In this document: piece by piece, positions 1 to 7,542 of the stretch
Position numbering within the stretch: the first letter of the stretch is position 1
How the letters are laid out: each line of letters starts with the position of its first letter
Source: Streptomyces bikiniensis
GTDB taxonomy: Bacteria; Actinomycetota; Actinomycetes; Streptomycetales; Streptomycetaceae
Direction: 5' to 3'
Assembly: GCA_000716465.1 (NCBI GenBank)
Contig: JNWL01000076.1
Span: 1-16,035 of the forward strand
Length of the DNA stretch: 16,035 bases
The notes under the pieces: model-generated
The model's input: the letters and a program-made list of their open reading frames with translations, nothing else
What the model was told of the DNA's origin: nothing
Databases searched by the model: none
Translations under genes and position numbers: made by a program

Positions 1-2
1 AC

Positions 3-86
3 GAGATACGCGCAGATCTCCACCTCGGCCTGCTTCAACTCGCCTGCAGCATCATCTGCTTGCGACGCCTACGAACCTCATTCTGA
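3..86 (+). CDS. IS5-like DDE transposase, C-terminal end (5' part outside window)
   Basis: The reading frame is open from the first full codon at base 3 to a TGA at 84-86 and encodes 27 residues. The peptide contains ADLHLGLLQLACSIICLRRL, the hydrophobic helix with conserved Leu, Ala-Cys and Arg-Arg-Leu that closes many actinobacterial IS5-family DDE transposases just before the stop codon. Only this tail is visible, so catalytic residues and completeness cannot be judged. The right terminal inverted repeat of the element should lie a short way past the stop, roughly 87-130, but with no left end in view I cannot define it. The next coding-like sequence downstream has no start codon, which fits insertion of this element into an older gene. 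The family call rests on tail resemblance only. Confidence 0.6.
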   Translation, partial: EIRADLHLGLLQLACSIICLRRLRTSF

Positions 87-182
87 AACGATCAGTAAGG
101 GGCCGGGAGATCGGGGGGCGAGCAGGGTGGGGGAGCACGAGGTCGGGGCTCAGGACGACGCGGCGGACTCCCGGACGGATCC

Positions 183-419
183 GTCCGGGGCCCGGACGAC
201 ACCGCCGCGCCTCCCCGCCGCCCCCAGCGCTACGGCGTCCCGGCCGCGACCCTCTGCGGCTTCAAGACTGCGCTCGCCACCACCCTGGTCACCGACAACC
301 GCGAGCACACCCTCCTCGTACCGCTCCTCGCCGCCGTGGCCGGCACCGCCCCGCCCCCGCCCACCGCCCGGCAACCCCCACCACACCACCCACGCCGCTC
401 GTACCGCTCGCACCGATGA
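183..419 (+). pseudogene. 5'-truncated coding fragment, unrecognised
   Basis: One plus-strand frame ending in TGA at 417-419 has almost uniform G/C at third positions from about 190 to 370, as strong as in the genes around it. It reads RYGVPAATLCGFKTALATTL from 228, then a run of charged and hydrophobic residues, then a Pro/His/Arg-rich tail. There is no ATG or GTG with a ribosome site in this frame, and it lies just after the transposase end, so it looks like the 3' part of a gene cut by the insertion sequence. Another frame (from GTG 127) carries a short acidic stretch before it, so a frameshift near 180-190 is also possible. I do not recognise the family. The rest of 87-449 holds no other supported feature. 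Confidence 0.3.
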
Positions 420-449
420 GTTTCCGGAACGGAACCGGTCTGCACAGAC

Positions 450-1331
450 ATGGAAACCCACACACTCGAAACAGCCGGCGCGAGCCTCGTCTACGACGTC
501 CGCGGACCGCTGCCGACCACAGACGGACGCCCACCGCTCCTCATGATCGGGCAGCCCATGGACGCCACCGGCTTCGCCGCGCTCGCCGCGCGCTTCCCCG
601 AGCGGACCGTCGTCACCTACGACCCGCGCGGACTCGGCCGCAGCACCCGCAAGGACGGGCGCGACGACCACACGCCGCAGACACAGGCCGACGACGTGCA
701 CGCCGTCATCGAGGCCCTCGGGGCCGGACCGGTCGAGATGTTCGCCAGCAGCGGCGGAGCGATCACCGCGCTCGCCCTCGTGACGGCGCACCCCGCGGAC
801 GTGACCACCCTGGTCGCCCACGAGCCGCCGCTGATCACCCTCACCCCGGACCGGGAGGCGGCCGTACGGGCACGGGCCGCGGTCCGGGAGGCCTACGAGC
901 AACGCGGCTGGGGGGCCGGGATGGCCGCGTTCGTGGCCATGACCTCGTGGGAGGGAGAGTTCACCGACGCGTACTTCGCCCGACCGCAGCCCGATCCCGC
1001 CTCGTTCGGTCTGCCTGCGCAGGACGACGGCTCACGCGACGACCCGCTCCTGTCCGACCGCTCGTGGGCGGTCAGCAGCTACCGCCCGGACACCGACGCG
1101 ATCACCGCCGCGCCGACCCGCGTCGTGATCGCCGCGGGCGAGGAGTCCGAGAACCTGCAGACGGGACGCACCTCCGCCGCGACCGCCGAACTCCTCGGAC
1201 AGCCGCTGACCGTCTTCCCGAGCCACCACGCCGGCTTCTGCGACGGCGAGTTCGGCTACCCGGGAAAACCGGACGAGTTCGCCCACCGACTGCGCCAGGT
1301 CCTGGACGCCCCCTCGCAAGCCGACCGCTGA
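450..1331 (+). CDS. alpha/beta hydrolase
   Basis: The 293-residue product is the usual size for a cytosolic alpha/beta-hydrolase and has no signal peptide. The strand-turn pattern of the fold is visible: LLMIGQPMDATGF (about residues 30-42) carries the oxyanion-side loop, TYDPRGLGRS (56-65) is the classic DPRG segment, and MFASSGGAI (97-105) is the nucleophile elbow, a variant of GxSxG with Ser101 as predicted nucleophile. The predicted catalytic His is in FPSHHAGF (256-263). The acid residue is less clear and may lie near the AAGEES turn (228-233). Substrate cannot be told from sequence; relatives are generally annotated as esterases or hydrolases. The start is the first ATG of the frame; no good Shine-Dalgarno sequence precedes it, so it may be leaderless or mis-started. 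It converges with a minus-strand gene ending at 1419. Confidence 0.85.
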   Translation: METHTLETAGASLVYDVRGPLPTTDGRPPLLMIGQPMDATGFAALAARFPERTVVTYDPRGLGRSTRKDGRDDHTPQTQADDVHAVIEALGAGPVEMFASSGGAITALALVTAHPADVTTLVAHEPPLITLTPDREAAVRARAAVREAYEQRGWGAGMAAFVAMTSWEGEFTDAYFARPQPDPASFGLPAQDDGSRDDPLLSDRSWAVSSYRPDTDAITAAPTRVVIAAGEESENLQTGRTSAATAELLGQPLTVFPSHHAGFCDGEFGYPGKPDEFAHRLRQVLDAPSQADR

Positions 1332-1351
1332 CCGAGCGGTTCCCGCCTCGG
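1332..1351 (+). terminator. possible hairpin after the hydrolase gene
   Basis: Directly after the TGA, CCGAGCGG can pair with CCGC(C)TCGG, leaving one bulged C and a short loop. There is no T-run. It is a weak candidate, supported mainly by its place between convergent genes. Confidence 0.3.
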
Positions 1352-1418
1352 CGCGCGGCGTCACCGTCTTCCCGCAGGCCAGGAGCAGATCCGGGACCCG
1401 GACGCAGGAACGGGCGGG

Positions 1419-1767
1419 TCACGAAGGAGGGCGCCGGTAACCGTCCTCCGGCTTCGGCGGGTACTCGATCCGATCGGGCTGCCCGTACCAGTCCCCCCCG
1501 GTGGACCGCCCGGCCGGGCCGGGGGTTCGGACCGTCCCGACCCGCGTCCCGGTGAATGAGGACCACCACCGCGACGAAGAAGAGGACCGTGCCGAGGACG
1601 GTCCACGCCGTCGGGCCGCCCTCGGCGAGTCGTGGCCCGCCCGTGGTCCGGAGGAAGCGACCGAGCCGCCAGACCACCGTCACCAGCACGTACCCGAGCC
1701 CCGGGCCGAAAGGCGGGAAGACCAGCCCGAGAGCCGGACGGCCCTTGTCCACGTTCCCGCGACTCAT
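1419..1767 (-). pseudogene. small two-helix membrane protein, interrupted by a 1-nt frameshift
   Basis: From ATG 1767 (AGGGG seven bases upstream) the protein has a short basic N-terminus, a first hydrophobic segment around residues 12-33, a basic linker, and a second around 54-71 (AWTVLGTVLFFVAVVVLI). After residue about 91 the frame turns into low-quality Arg-rich sequence that runs on under the hydrolase gene. If one base is removed from the seven-C run at 1493-1499 (plus strand), the frame continues as GDWYGQPDRIEYPPKPEDGY and stops at TGA 1421-1419. This gives a coherent 115-residue protein with a hydrophilic tail, and the fit of that tail makes the slip convincing. It could be a true mutation, phase variation or a sequencing error in the homopolymer. 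Function unknown; no family recognised. Confidence 0.6.
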
Positions 1768-2086
1768 CGCCGCCCCTGTCGTGCCCACCTCGTGCTGCCC
1801 CGAGGCGGGGCCCACCCGTCCCCGGCCGACACAACACCGGCTCCAGGAGCCGCAGACAGGGGAGACCCGTACACAACGACCGGCCGGCTCCCGAAGTCCG
1901 TCCGGACACCGGAAGGCGTCGCAGTCACCACCTTCGGAGCGATCACGGAACATCGCTTCCACCGCTCCGCTGCCCGCCCCTGCCGACCGCTTCACCGGAC
2001 GGGCCGGCGACCTCGTCCTTCCGGCGCGCAGGAGCGCCGCGCCCGGCGCCTTCCGGCTGTCGGCGGCGGCTGAAAAGCTGGTCGGC
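1768..2086. other. intergenic region, no gene seen
   Basis: About 320 bases lie between two divergent genes: the small membrane protein (-, start 1767) and the P-loop ATPase (+, start 2087). Open frames here are long only because stop codons are rare at this GC content. Their translations are Arg/Pro-rich without motifs. Promoters for both neighbours should lie here, but I see no clear -35/-10 pair. Confidence 0.5.
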
Positions 2087-2848
2087 ATGGACGGTGACGA
2101 ACAGCTACCGCACGACCGGGTCCATGGCCACGGCGACCCGAACCCGCGGCCGGACCGGGTCCGCACCGGGCTCGTCGGCGGCTCGAGGGGCGGTCTCCTG
2201 ACGGACGTCCACGGCCGGCTGCCGGGGGAGGGCGATGACGGCGCCGCCCCGACCACCGGGTTGTCGAAGCGGTCCGGCGGCCGCACCCCGCCACCGGCCA
2301 TCCGGGTGCCGGCAGGACTCGTCGTCCTCGTCGGACCGCCGGCCTCGGGCAAGACCAGCTTCGTCCGGGCCCTGATCGTGCGCCGGCAGATCGACGCGGA
2401 AGCCGTGGTGTCCACCGACGAGATCCGCGCGGAGTTCTTCGGCACCTCGCCCGCCGAAGCGGAATCCGGTGCGGCGGACGCGCTGATCTTCGAGGAACGT
2501 GACCGCAGGATCGCCGTAAGACTCGCCGCCGGGCACAGCGCGGTCGCCGAGTCGACGAACGTCACGCCACAGGCGCGCGCACGGCTCATCGCCATCGCCG
2601 GACTCTTCGACGCCTCGGTGACCATGCTGCGGTTCGACCCGGACGTCATCGATCTCCTCCAGCAGCACACCGAGCGAGGCCGCACCGACCTCACCGCCGC
2701 GGATGTCCGTGCCTACGCCGCCGTCATGACCCGGGAGGCCGGTGCCGATCAGCTCCGCTCCGAGGGCGCGACCGCCGTCCACGATGTCCCCGGACGCCGC
2801 GAGGCGATCACGCCCTCCGAGGCAGCCGCGCGCTTCTCCTTCGCCTGA
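2087..2848 (+). CDS. P-loop ATPase / polynucleotide-kinase-like protein
   Basis: The 253-residue product has an N-terminal polar stretch (about 1-70) and then an AAA/kinase-type P-loop domain. Strand one and Walker A read LVVLVGPPASGKTSF (78-92). The segment VSTDEIRAEFFG (108-119) matches the D-x-(I/L)-R acceptor-side motif of the bacterial Pnkp-like and zeta-toxin-like kinase superfamily. VAESTNVTPQARARL (153-167) is the second nucleotide- or substrate-side strand, and TERGRTDL (195-202) resembles the lid. Such proteins transfer phosphate from ATP to a nucleic acid 5' end or a small molecule; the actual substrate is not known here. The start is uncertain: ATG 2087 keeps the G/C-rich third-position bias from the beginning, whereas GTG 2306 would start just before the domain, as in shorter relatives. 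Neither has a strong ribosome site. No toxin-antitoxin partner is visible next to it. Confidence 0.8.
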   Translation: MDGDEQLPHDRVHGHGDPNPRPDRVRTGLVGGSRGGLLTDVHGRLPGEGDDGAAPTTGLSKRSGGRTPPPAIRVPAGLVVLVGPPASGKTSFVRALIVRRQIDAEAVVSTDEIRAEFFGTSPAEAESGAADALIFEERDRRIAVRLAAGHSAVAESTNVTPQARARLIAIAGLFDASVTMLRFDPDVIDLLQQHTERGRTDLTAADVRAYAAVMTREAGADQLRSEGATAVHDVPGRREAITPSEAAARFSFA

Positions 2849-2860
2849 CACGTCCGACGC

Positions 2861-2896
2861 GGAGCCCCTCGCACACGGACCGCTGCGAGGAGCTCT
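2861..2896 (+). terminator. hairpin terminator after the P-loop ATPase
   Basis: Positions 2862-2873 pair with 2884-2895 over 12 positions with a single mismatch (11 of 12 bp), with a 10-base loop, beginning 13 bases after the stop codon. There is no long T-run, which is usual for high-GC actinomycete terminators. Confidence 0.6.
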
Positions 2897-3109
2897 CCAT
2901 GCCCGTGCCGAGGACGTCCGTCCCCGATGCCGTGCGCCAGGACATGTTGCCGCGTACGCCGTCGCCGAACATGCCGTCGGTGTACGTCACGTAATCGGGG
3001 CGAACGCGTCCTTGCCGGACTCCCCGCCGCCGAGAGCGGCCCCCAGGACGCCGATCAGGAGGAACGGACCGAGGGGACATCCGACGACGATCCCGATGAT
3101 CGCGCCGAC
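2878..3109 (-). pseudogene. decayed small membrane-protein fragment overlapping the P450 3' end
   Basis: On the minus strand, a frame different from that of the P450 shows strong G/C third positions from 3109 to a TGA at 2989-2987. It reads VGAIIGIVVGCPLGPFLLIG and then a Gly/Ala turn, GESGKDAFAP, so it has a clear transmembrane segment. Past the stop, the adjacent frame continues with equally good codon bias as DYVTYTDGMFGDGVRGNMSW to about 2880. Adding one base to the GGGG run at 2997-3000 joins the two into a single reading frame, so this is one protein with a one-base deletion. No start codon is available upstream, because the P450 coding sequence occupies that place. The family is unknown. 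It looks like the 3' part of a neighbour that was fused onto the P450 end by a deletion. Confidence 0.4.
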
Positions 3110-4326
3110 CGGAGGCGGACGTGCAGGGCCTTGTGGCCGTTGCTGATCAGTGAGCCCACCGGTTCCAGCTCCTCCGCGGGGACGACCAGCTCGAGGTCGG
3201 GGAAACGGCCGAACAGGCCGCGCAACGCAGCGGCGCCCTCCATGCGGGCGAGGGGCGCGCCGAGGCAGTAGTGGACACCGTGACCGAAGGCGAGATGTTC
3301 CTTGGAGAGGCGGGTGACGTCGAAGGCATCGGCACTCTCACCGTGCCAGCGGGGGTGACGGTTGGCGGCGGCGTAGGAGGCGAGGATCGCCTCACCCTTG
3401 GCGATGACCTGGCCGTCGGGCAGGGTGATGTCGTTGACGGCGTAGCGCAGGGGCAGGTGCGCGACGGCCGGTTCGAGGCGCAGCGTCTCCTCGACGGCGT
3501 CGGTCCAGGTGGCGCGTCCGGCTCGGATGTGGGCGAGCTGGTCGCGATGGGTGGCCAGCAGCACGATTCCCTGGTCGATGGTGTCGACGGTGGTCTGGTA
3601 GCCGGCGCTGACGACCAGCAGGAGGGTGTCGCGCAGCTCGGCGTCGGACAGGGTGCTGCCGTCCTCGTCCCGGGTGGCGATGAGCAGCGAGGTCATGTCG
3701 TCGCCGGGTTCACGTCGCTTGTCGGCGATGAGTCGGTCGAGGACGGTGTACAGCGCGGCGGTATTGGCGTTGGCCTGTTCGGTGGTGAGAGTGGTGTCGA
3801 ACACCCCGTCGACGACCTTGCGGAAGGCGGTCTGCTGACGGCCTGGAATGCCCATGAGGTGGCCGATGACGGCGATCGGCAGGGGATGGGCGAAGCGCTC
3901 ACGCAGGTCGACGCTCTCGTCGGCCGGGAGGGCGTCGAGGTCGTCGAGGAGCGTGGTGACGAGGGCGTCGATGACCTCGGACAGGCCCGCGACACGGCGC
4001 GCGGTGAACGCGGGGGAGATCATCCGCCGCAGTCGGCGGTGATGGGCGCCGTAGGCGGTGAACATGTTCTCCACCGCCACCCACAAGGCCAGTGGCCAGG
4101 TCCGTACGACCTCGGCGAACCGTGGCCAGTGCGCACGGGCGTCCTTGGACACGTCCGGGCTGTTCAGCAGCTTCTTCAGCACGTCGGGATCGGTGACGGA
4201 CCAGGCCTGCACTCCCAGGACGTCGACGGGGACCGCCGCGCCGTGGGAGCGCAGCAGGACGTTCTCGGCGTGACGGTCCGCGCCGGCGGGATCAAGAACG
4301 ATCGGGATGCTGGGCAGGTGCGTCAT
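3055..4326 (-). CDS. cytochrome P450
   Basis: The product is a soluble 423-residue bacterial class I P450 that would bind heme and oxidise a small organic substrate using ferredoxin-delivered electrons. The heme loop FGHGVHYCLGAPLARMEG (347-364) carries the thiolate Cys354. The K-helix ExxR is E280-TLR283. The C-helix segment HHRRLRRMISPAFTARRV (95-112) is typical of Streptomyces P450s. The I-helix reads VSAGYQTTVDTI (239-250), with Gln244 where an acidic residue (AGxE/DT) normally sits, while Thr245 is kept. AAGGAG seven bases before ATG 4326 fixes the start. The chain should end near VRLR (about 406); the last 17 Ser/Arg-rich residues look like an extension read into flanking sequence. It lies downstream of the broken methyltransferase and the ABC exporter on the same strand. 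Substrate unknown. Confidence 0.93.
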   Translation of the reverse strand: MTHLPSIPIVLDPAGADRHAENVLLRSHGAAVPVDVLGVQAWSVTDPDVLKKLLNSPDVSKDARAHWPRFAEVVRTWPLALWVAVENMFTAYGAHHRRLRRMISPAFTARRVAGLSEVIDALVTTLLDDLDALPADESVDLRERFAHPLPIAVIGHLMGIPGRQQTAFRKVVDGVFDTTLTTEQANANTAALYTVLDRLIADKRREPGDDMTSLLIATRDEDGSTLSDAELRDTLLLVVSAGYQTTVDTIDQGIVLLATHRDQLAHIRAGRATWTDAVEETLRLEPAVAHLPLRYAVNDITLPDGQVIAKGEAILASYAAANRHPRWHGESADAFDVTRLSKEHLAFGHGVHYCLGAPLARMEGAAALRGLFGRFPDLELVVPAEELEPVGSLISNGHKALHVRLRSARSSGSSSDVPSVRSS

Positions 4327-4504
4327 GAGTGGGCTCCTTCGGATTGTGTCGGCGGTGGAGAGGACGACCGGAAGCTGGGCGGGAACAGGGTGGAAGGGAC
4401 CAGGTGTCAGGTCAACTCGTTCGGAGAGCAAGGGCTTTGCGTCAAGCCGGGATGTTCGGCGGGTGGATGATGGCGGGCCGGCCTCAAGGAGGGCAGAGGG
4501 CGGC
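4327..4504. other. spacer between decayed methyltransferase and P450
   Basis: This stretch joins the two genes without an in-frame stop on the minus strand, but codon bias falls off and no domain is seen. It may hold the P450's own promoter; I see no clear boxes apart from the ribosome site. Confidence 0.4.
4334..4339 (-). promoter_or_regulatory. ribosome binding site of the P450
   Basis: AAGGAG on the minus strand lies seven bases before ATG 4326. The reading frame is open for another 376 codons upstream through unrelated sequence, so this site decides the P450 start. Confidence 0.7.
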
Positions 4505-5454
4505 TCACCGTGCTCCCGTTCTTCCGGCCCGTCGAGACGTGGCGGGACAGGGGCCGGAACGGTCCCGGTCGTCCTGGCCGGCACACGTACGCCGAAGGTG
4601 CGGCTGCCGTCGTGGAGCGCCGGTTCGATCAGCCCGGTCCGTCGGTGGCTTCGAGAGGGGTGGGGAAGACGGCCGTGAGGCGCTCCGGGGACAACTCGGC
4701 CCTGCCTTCCGGGCCTTCCTTGCCGACCGCGATGTCGGCGTGCACGACGGATCGACGGCCGAGGTTCTCCGTACCGGCAAGGGCGGCCCATCGGCGTGTG
4801 AGGCGGCGAAACGCGTGGACGGGTCCGGCGGGACGGCCATGCGCCCGTCCCGCTCGACGCCGGCGGAGAGACGGGGACCGGTGACAGCGGCCGGCGCGAG
4901 GGAGACCCCCGGGCCCGGACCGAACTCCAGGCGGCTCTCTCCGGCCGCCGGCCGAAGCGTCTGGAGCGCTTCGAGGGCGGCCTGACCAAAGGCCGACTTC
5001 GACGTCGTCCCCCCGCCGCTCGCCGGCCCGCGTACGGGCGTGTCGAGCCGTTCCCCGTCCGCTGCGGCAGCACCGACCCATCACCGTGGACCGGGTCGAG
5101 CCACTCCTCCCGGTCCTCCGGATGCGTGCCGTCGAGCAGACGCCACTCGATCGGCTCGACGCCCGGACCGCTCACCCGTACGCATGCGTGGGGAAGCAGC
5201 ACCTCCCGCGGCACCGACAGCAGCGCCTCGCGCAGCCGGGGACCGCTCAGCACGCCCTCGGTCTCGAGGCGCCCGACCACCACGCCGACACCGGTGGCCT
5301 CCTCCACGGCGCAGGGCGTCAGGGCGACCGGTTCCCTTTTCGGCACCTCGTACGGCATCACGGCGAGCAGCCCGGTCAGGGCGTCGCGCTCGTCGGGGTG
5401 GCGGACGAGGCGGGCGCCGACGGTCTTGCGGATCGTGGAAGAGCCGGGTGACAC
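4505..5454 (-). pseudogene. PCMT-like SAM methyltransferase, multiply frameshifted
   Basis: From GTG 5454, with AGAGGA in good position, the first ~130 residues are coherent. They include LREALLSVPREVLLPHA and IEWRLLDGTHPEDREEWLD, the N-terminal pattern of protein-L-isoaspartate-methyltransferase-like enzymes in actinomycetes. Near 5060 the frame is lost. One frame over it resumes as DGERLDTPVRG, then FGQAALEALQTLRP, and SAM motif I appears degraded as SRLEFGPGPGVSLAPA followed by GVERDGRM (about 5057-4830). Near 4800 it shifts again to RWAALAGTENLGRR and ELSPERLTAVFPTPLEATDG (to 4629), then a third time to LIEPALHDGSRTFGVRV. I put the end at the TGA at 4505. At least three frame changes and a likely internal deletion mean it is dead, unless the assembly is poor. 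It starts 36 bases after the ABC exporter, so the two were probably co-transcribed. Alternative: a related class I methyltransferase. Confidence 0.65.
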
Positions 5455-5490
5455 GGGTGTCCTCTCGCCTTCGACGCGGGGTGGTGGTGT

Positions 5491-7542
5491 TTACGGAGCG
5501 GCCGGTGGGTCAGCCGCCGCCCGGTGGCCGGACGGTCGGGTGCCGCGGGGGCCGGGGACCGCGTCGGCCATGGGCGTGTGCCCGTACTGGGCGGCCTGGG
5601 CGGCGAACATGCCCCGGTACAGACCGTCGGCGCGGGCCATCAGGTCCTCGTGGGTGCCGTCCTCGACGACATGTCCCCGGTCGAGGACGTAGATGTGGTC
5701 GGCCTTCATGGTCGCGGCGAGCCGATGGGTGACGAGCACGACCGCGTGCCCCTCCTCGGCCAGGGACCACAAGCCTTGGAACGCAGCGATCTCGGCGTGG
5801 GGGTCGAGGGCACTGGTGGGTTCGTCGACCAGCAGGAACGGCGCCTGCCGGTACCGGGTTCGAGCGGACCCCAGCCTCTGCCACTGGCCGCCCGAGAGCT
5901 GAACACCGCGCTCGTAACCCTTGAACACGATGGAGTCCCAGCCGTGCGGCAGGCCCTCGATCAGATCGAGCACACCCGCGCCCTCGGCCGCCGTGCGGAC
6001 GCGGCCCATGTCCCGGGGACGATCGCCGATGCCGATGGCCACGTTCGCGGCGGCCGTCATCTCCCAACGCGGGAAGTCCTGCGCCAGTAGTCCCACGGCA
6101 CCGAAGACCTGGGCGCGATCCGCCTCGCGGAGCTCGACCCGTCGGTCCGACTCACCCACCCACCACACAGCTCCTTCGGACGGCATCAGCAACCCGGCCA
6201 GCACCTTCGTGAGCGTGGTCTTTCCCGAACCGTTCGCACCCACCAGGGCCGTGACCTTCCCCCGGGGCACCCGCACGCTCACACCGTCCAGGGAGGGGCT
6301 GTCGGCCCCCGGGTAGGTGAACGACACCTCCTCCGTCCGGACCTCCAGCGCCGGCGCGGGCAGCGGCGTACCGGAGGACGGAATGGCGTTCTCACCCGCC
6401 ACCTCGATGGCGTCCTCGGTGTCGGTGAGGAACAGCAACTCCTCGTACAAGCGGTTGACCTGCTGCACCAGCGAGGTGAGGCGTGCCGTGGAGGTACGGA
6501 TGGCGATCACCGCCGTGCCGCCGACGGCGAGCGGCAGACCACCGGAGGCGAGCAGCCACCACAGCACCCCGTAGCAGGCCAGCGACGCGAGCCCGGCGAA
6601 GCCACCGGCGATCAGGTCCGTGGAGGCCTGGGCCCGGGCCAGGCGCCGTTGTTCGGCCTCCGTCTGCCGCGACATCTCCTCATAGCTGGACAGCAACTTC
6701 TCGCCGGCGGCATGGACGCGGATCTCCCCGGCGGCGTGCGGGCGGGTCAGGTAGGCCAGCAGGGACGCGATCGCCCGACGGTGGTCGACCCAGTTCAGAC
6801 GGGAGAGGTACTCGCGGCGCGCGGAGCGGACCGCTCCCCACCCCTTGGGCAGGGCGATCGCCAGCAGCATCGGCAGGAGCGTCCAGTGCAGCGCCGCGAG
6901 CACGACCGCCGCCGCCACCATGCCGATCACCACGTTGCCCACGCCGACCGACAGCCGGAGCATGTTGCGGGCCGAGTCCGTGCCGAACCTCCCCGCTTCC
7001 AGGATCCGTTGGACCTCGGGCCGCTCGGTCGCCTCGACCTCGACATGGGTGACGGCCGTGTAGTACCGGGCGGAGACCGCTCGTTCCACCTGCGGCTCCA
7101 GCCGGCCCGACATCGCCGTCGACCACGCCGACAGCACCGCGGTCGCCACCGCCATGACGGCGAGCACCGCCAGCGACGGAAGAGCTTCGCGCAGCTTGTC
7201 CGCGGTCGGACCCTCGGCGAAGAGCCGGGTGAGGACGCTGTTGACCGCCACCAGCCCCCAGCCGGCCGTCGCGCCCTGCCCGAGCTGCGCCGCCACGACC
7301 CCGGCAAGTGCTCGCCGGTCCGTCTGCCAGCCGGTGCGCAGCACCATGCCCGCCATGCGGGGCAGCGCCGCTGCCATGTGCCCGAAGCCCAGCCGGGTCA
7401 AAGGTCCTTCGTGCTGGACGTAGGACTGGTCGTAGCGCAGCCGGCCGCCGTACAGCTCCCGCTCGGCGTCCGAGATGTCGTCCGTGGCCGCGGCCTTCGG
7501 CGGGCTGTGGGTTTTGTCGCCGTCCGGTTCGACTGACGTCAT
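5491..7542 (-). CDS. ABC exporter, fused permease and ATPase
   Basis: At 683 residues this is a half-transporter with membrane domain first and ATPase second, the layout of ABCB-type exporters that work as dimers in the cytoplasmic membrane. Hydrophobic helices are visible around 78-105, 123-140, 198-235 and 308-350. In the ATPase, Walker A is GANGSGKTT (435-443), the Q-loop Gln is in LLAQDFPRWEMT (485-496), the signature is LSGGQWQRL (549-557), Walker B is FLLVDEPTSALD (569-580), and the H-loop His is in VTHR (604-607). All catalytic residues are present. There is no N-terminal C39 peptidase. The C-terminal ~30 residues are Pro/Ala-rich and unstructured. GAAAGGAAG upstream of ATG 7542 supports the start. 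The cargo is unknown; a methyltransferase (now broken) and a P450 downstream suggest a small modified product. Confidence 0.9.
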   Translation of the reverse strand: MTSVEPDGDKTHSPPKAAATDDISDAERELYGGRLRYDQSYVQHEGPLTRLGFGHMAAALPRMAGMVLRTGWQTDRRALAGVVAAQLGQGATAGWGLVAVNSVLTRLFAEGPTADKLREALPSLAVLAVMAVATAVLSAWSTAMSGRLEPQVERAVSARYYTAVTHVEVEATERPEVQRILEAGRFGTDSARNMLRLSVGVGNVVIGMVAAAVVLAALHWTLLPMLLAIALPKGWGAVRSARREYLSRLNWVDHRRAIASLLAYLTRPHAAGEIRVHAAGEKLLSSYEEMSRQTEAEQRRLARAQASTDLIAGGFAGLASLACYGVLWWLLASGGLPLAVGGTAVIAIRTSTARLTSLVQQVNRLYEELLFLTDTEDAIEVAGENAIPSSGTPLPAPALEVRTEEVSFTYPGADSPSLDGVSVRVPRGKVTALVGANGSGKTTLTKVLAGLLMPSEGAVWWVGESDRRVELREADRAQVFGAVGLLAQDFPRWEMTAAANVAIGIGDRPRDMGRVRTAAEGAGVLDLIEGLPHGWDSIVFKGYERGVQLSGGQWQRLGSARTRYRQAPFLLVDEPTSALDPHAEIAAFQGLWSLAEEGHAVVLVTHRLAATMKADHIYVLDRGHVVEDGTHEDLMARADGLYRGMFAAQAAQYGHTPMADAVPGPRGTRPSGHRAAADPPAAP

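Noticed and set aside
1102..2694. A 530-codon minus-strand open frame
   Set aside because: It runs antisense to the P-loop ATPase and the hydrolase and has no motifs, except the two transmembrane segments of the small gene starting at 1767, which is reported separately.
2087..2848. A zeta-toxin of a toxin-antitoxin pair
   Set aside because: The P-loop and D-x-I-R motifs would allow it, but there is no small antitoxin gene next to it and no zeta-specific residues that I can confirm.
3271..4470. A 399-codon plus-strand open frame
   Set aside because: It is exactly antisense to the P450, and the Gly/Asp/Val-rich translation is typical of a complementary-strand shadow.
3055..5454. A single 799-codon open frame on the minus strand, as if a methyltransferase-P450 fusion
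   Set aside because: The P450 has its own ATG and strong ribosome site at 4326. The sequence between about 5060 and 4500 has its coding bias in other frames. The continuous frame is a by-product of high GC and frameshifts.
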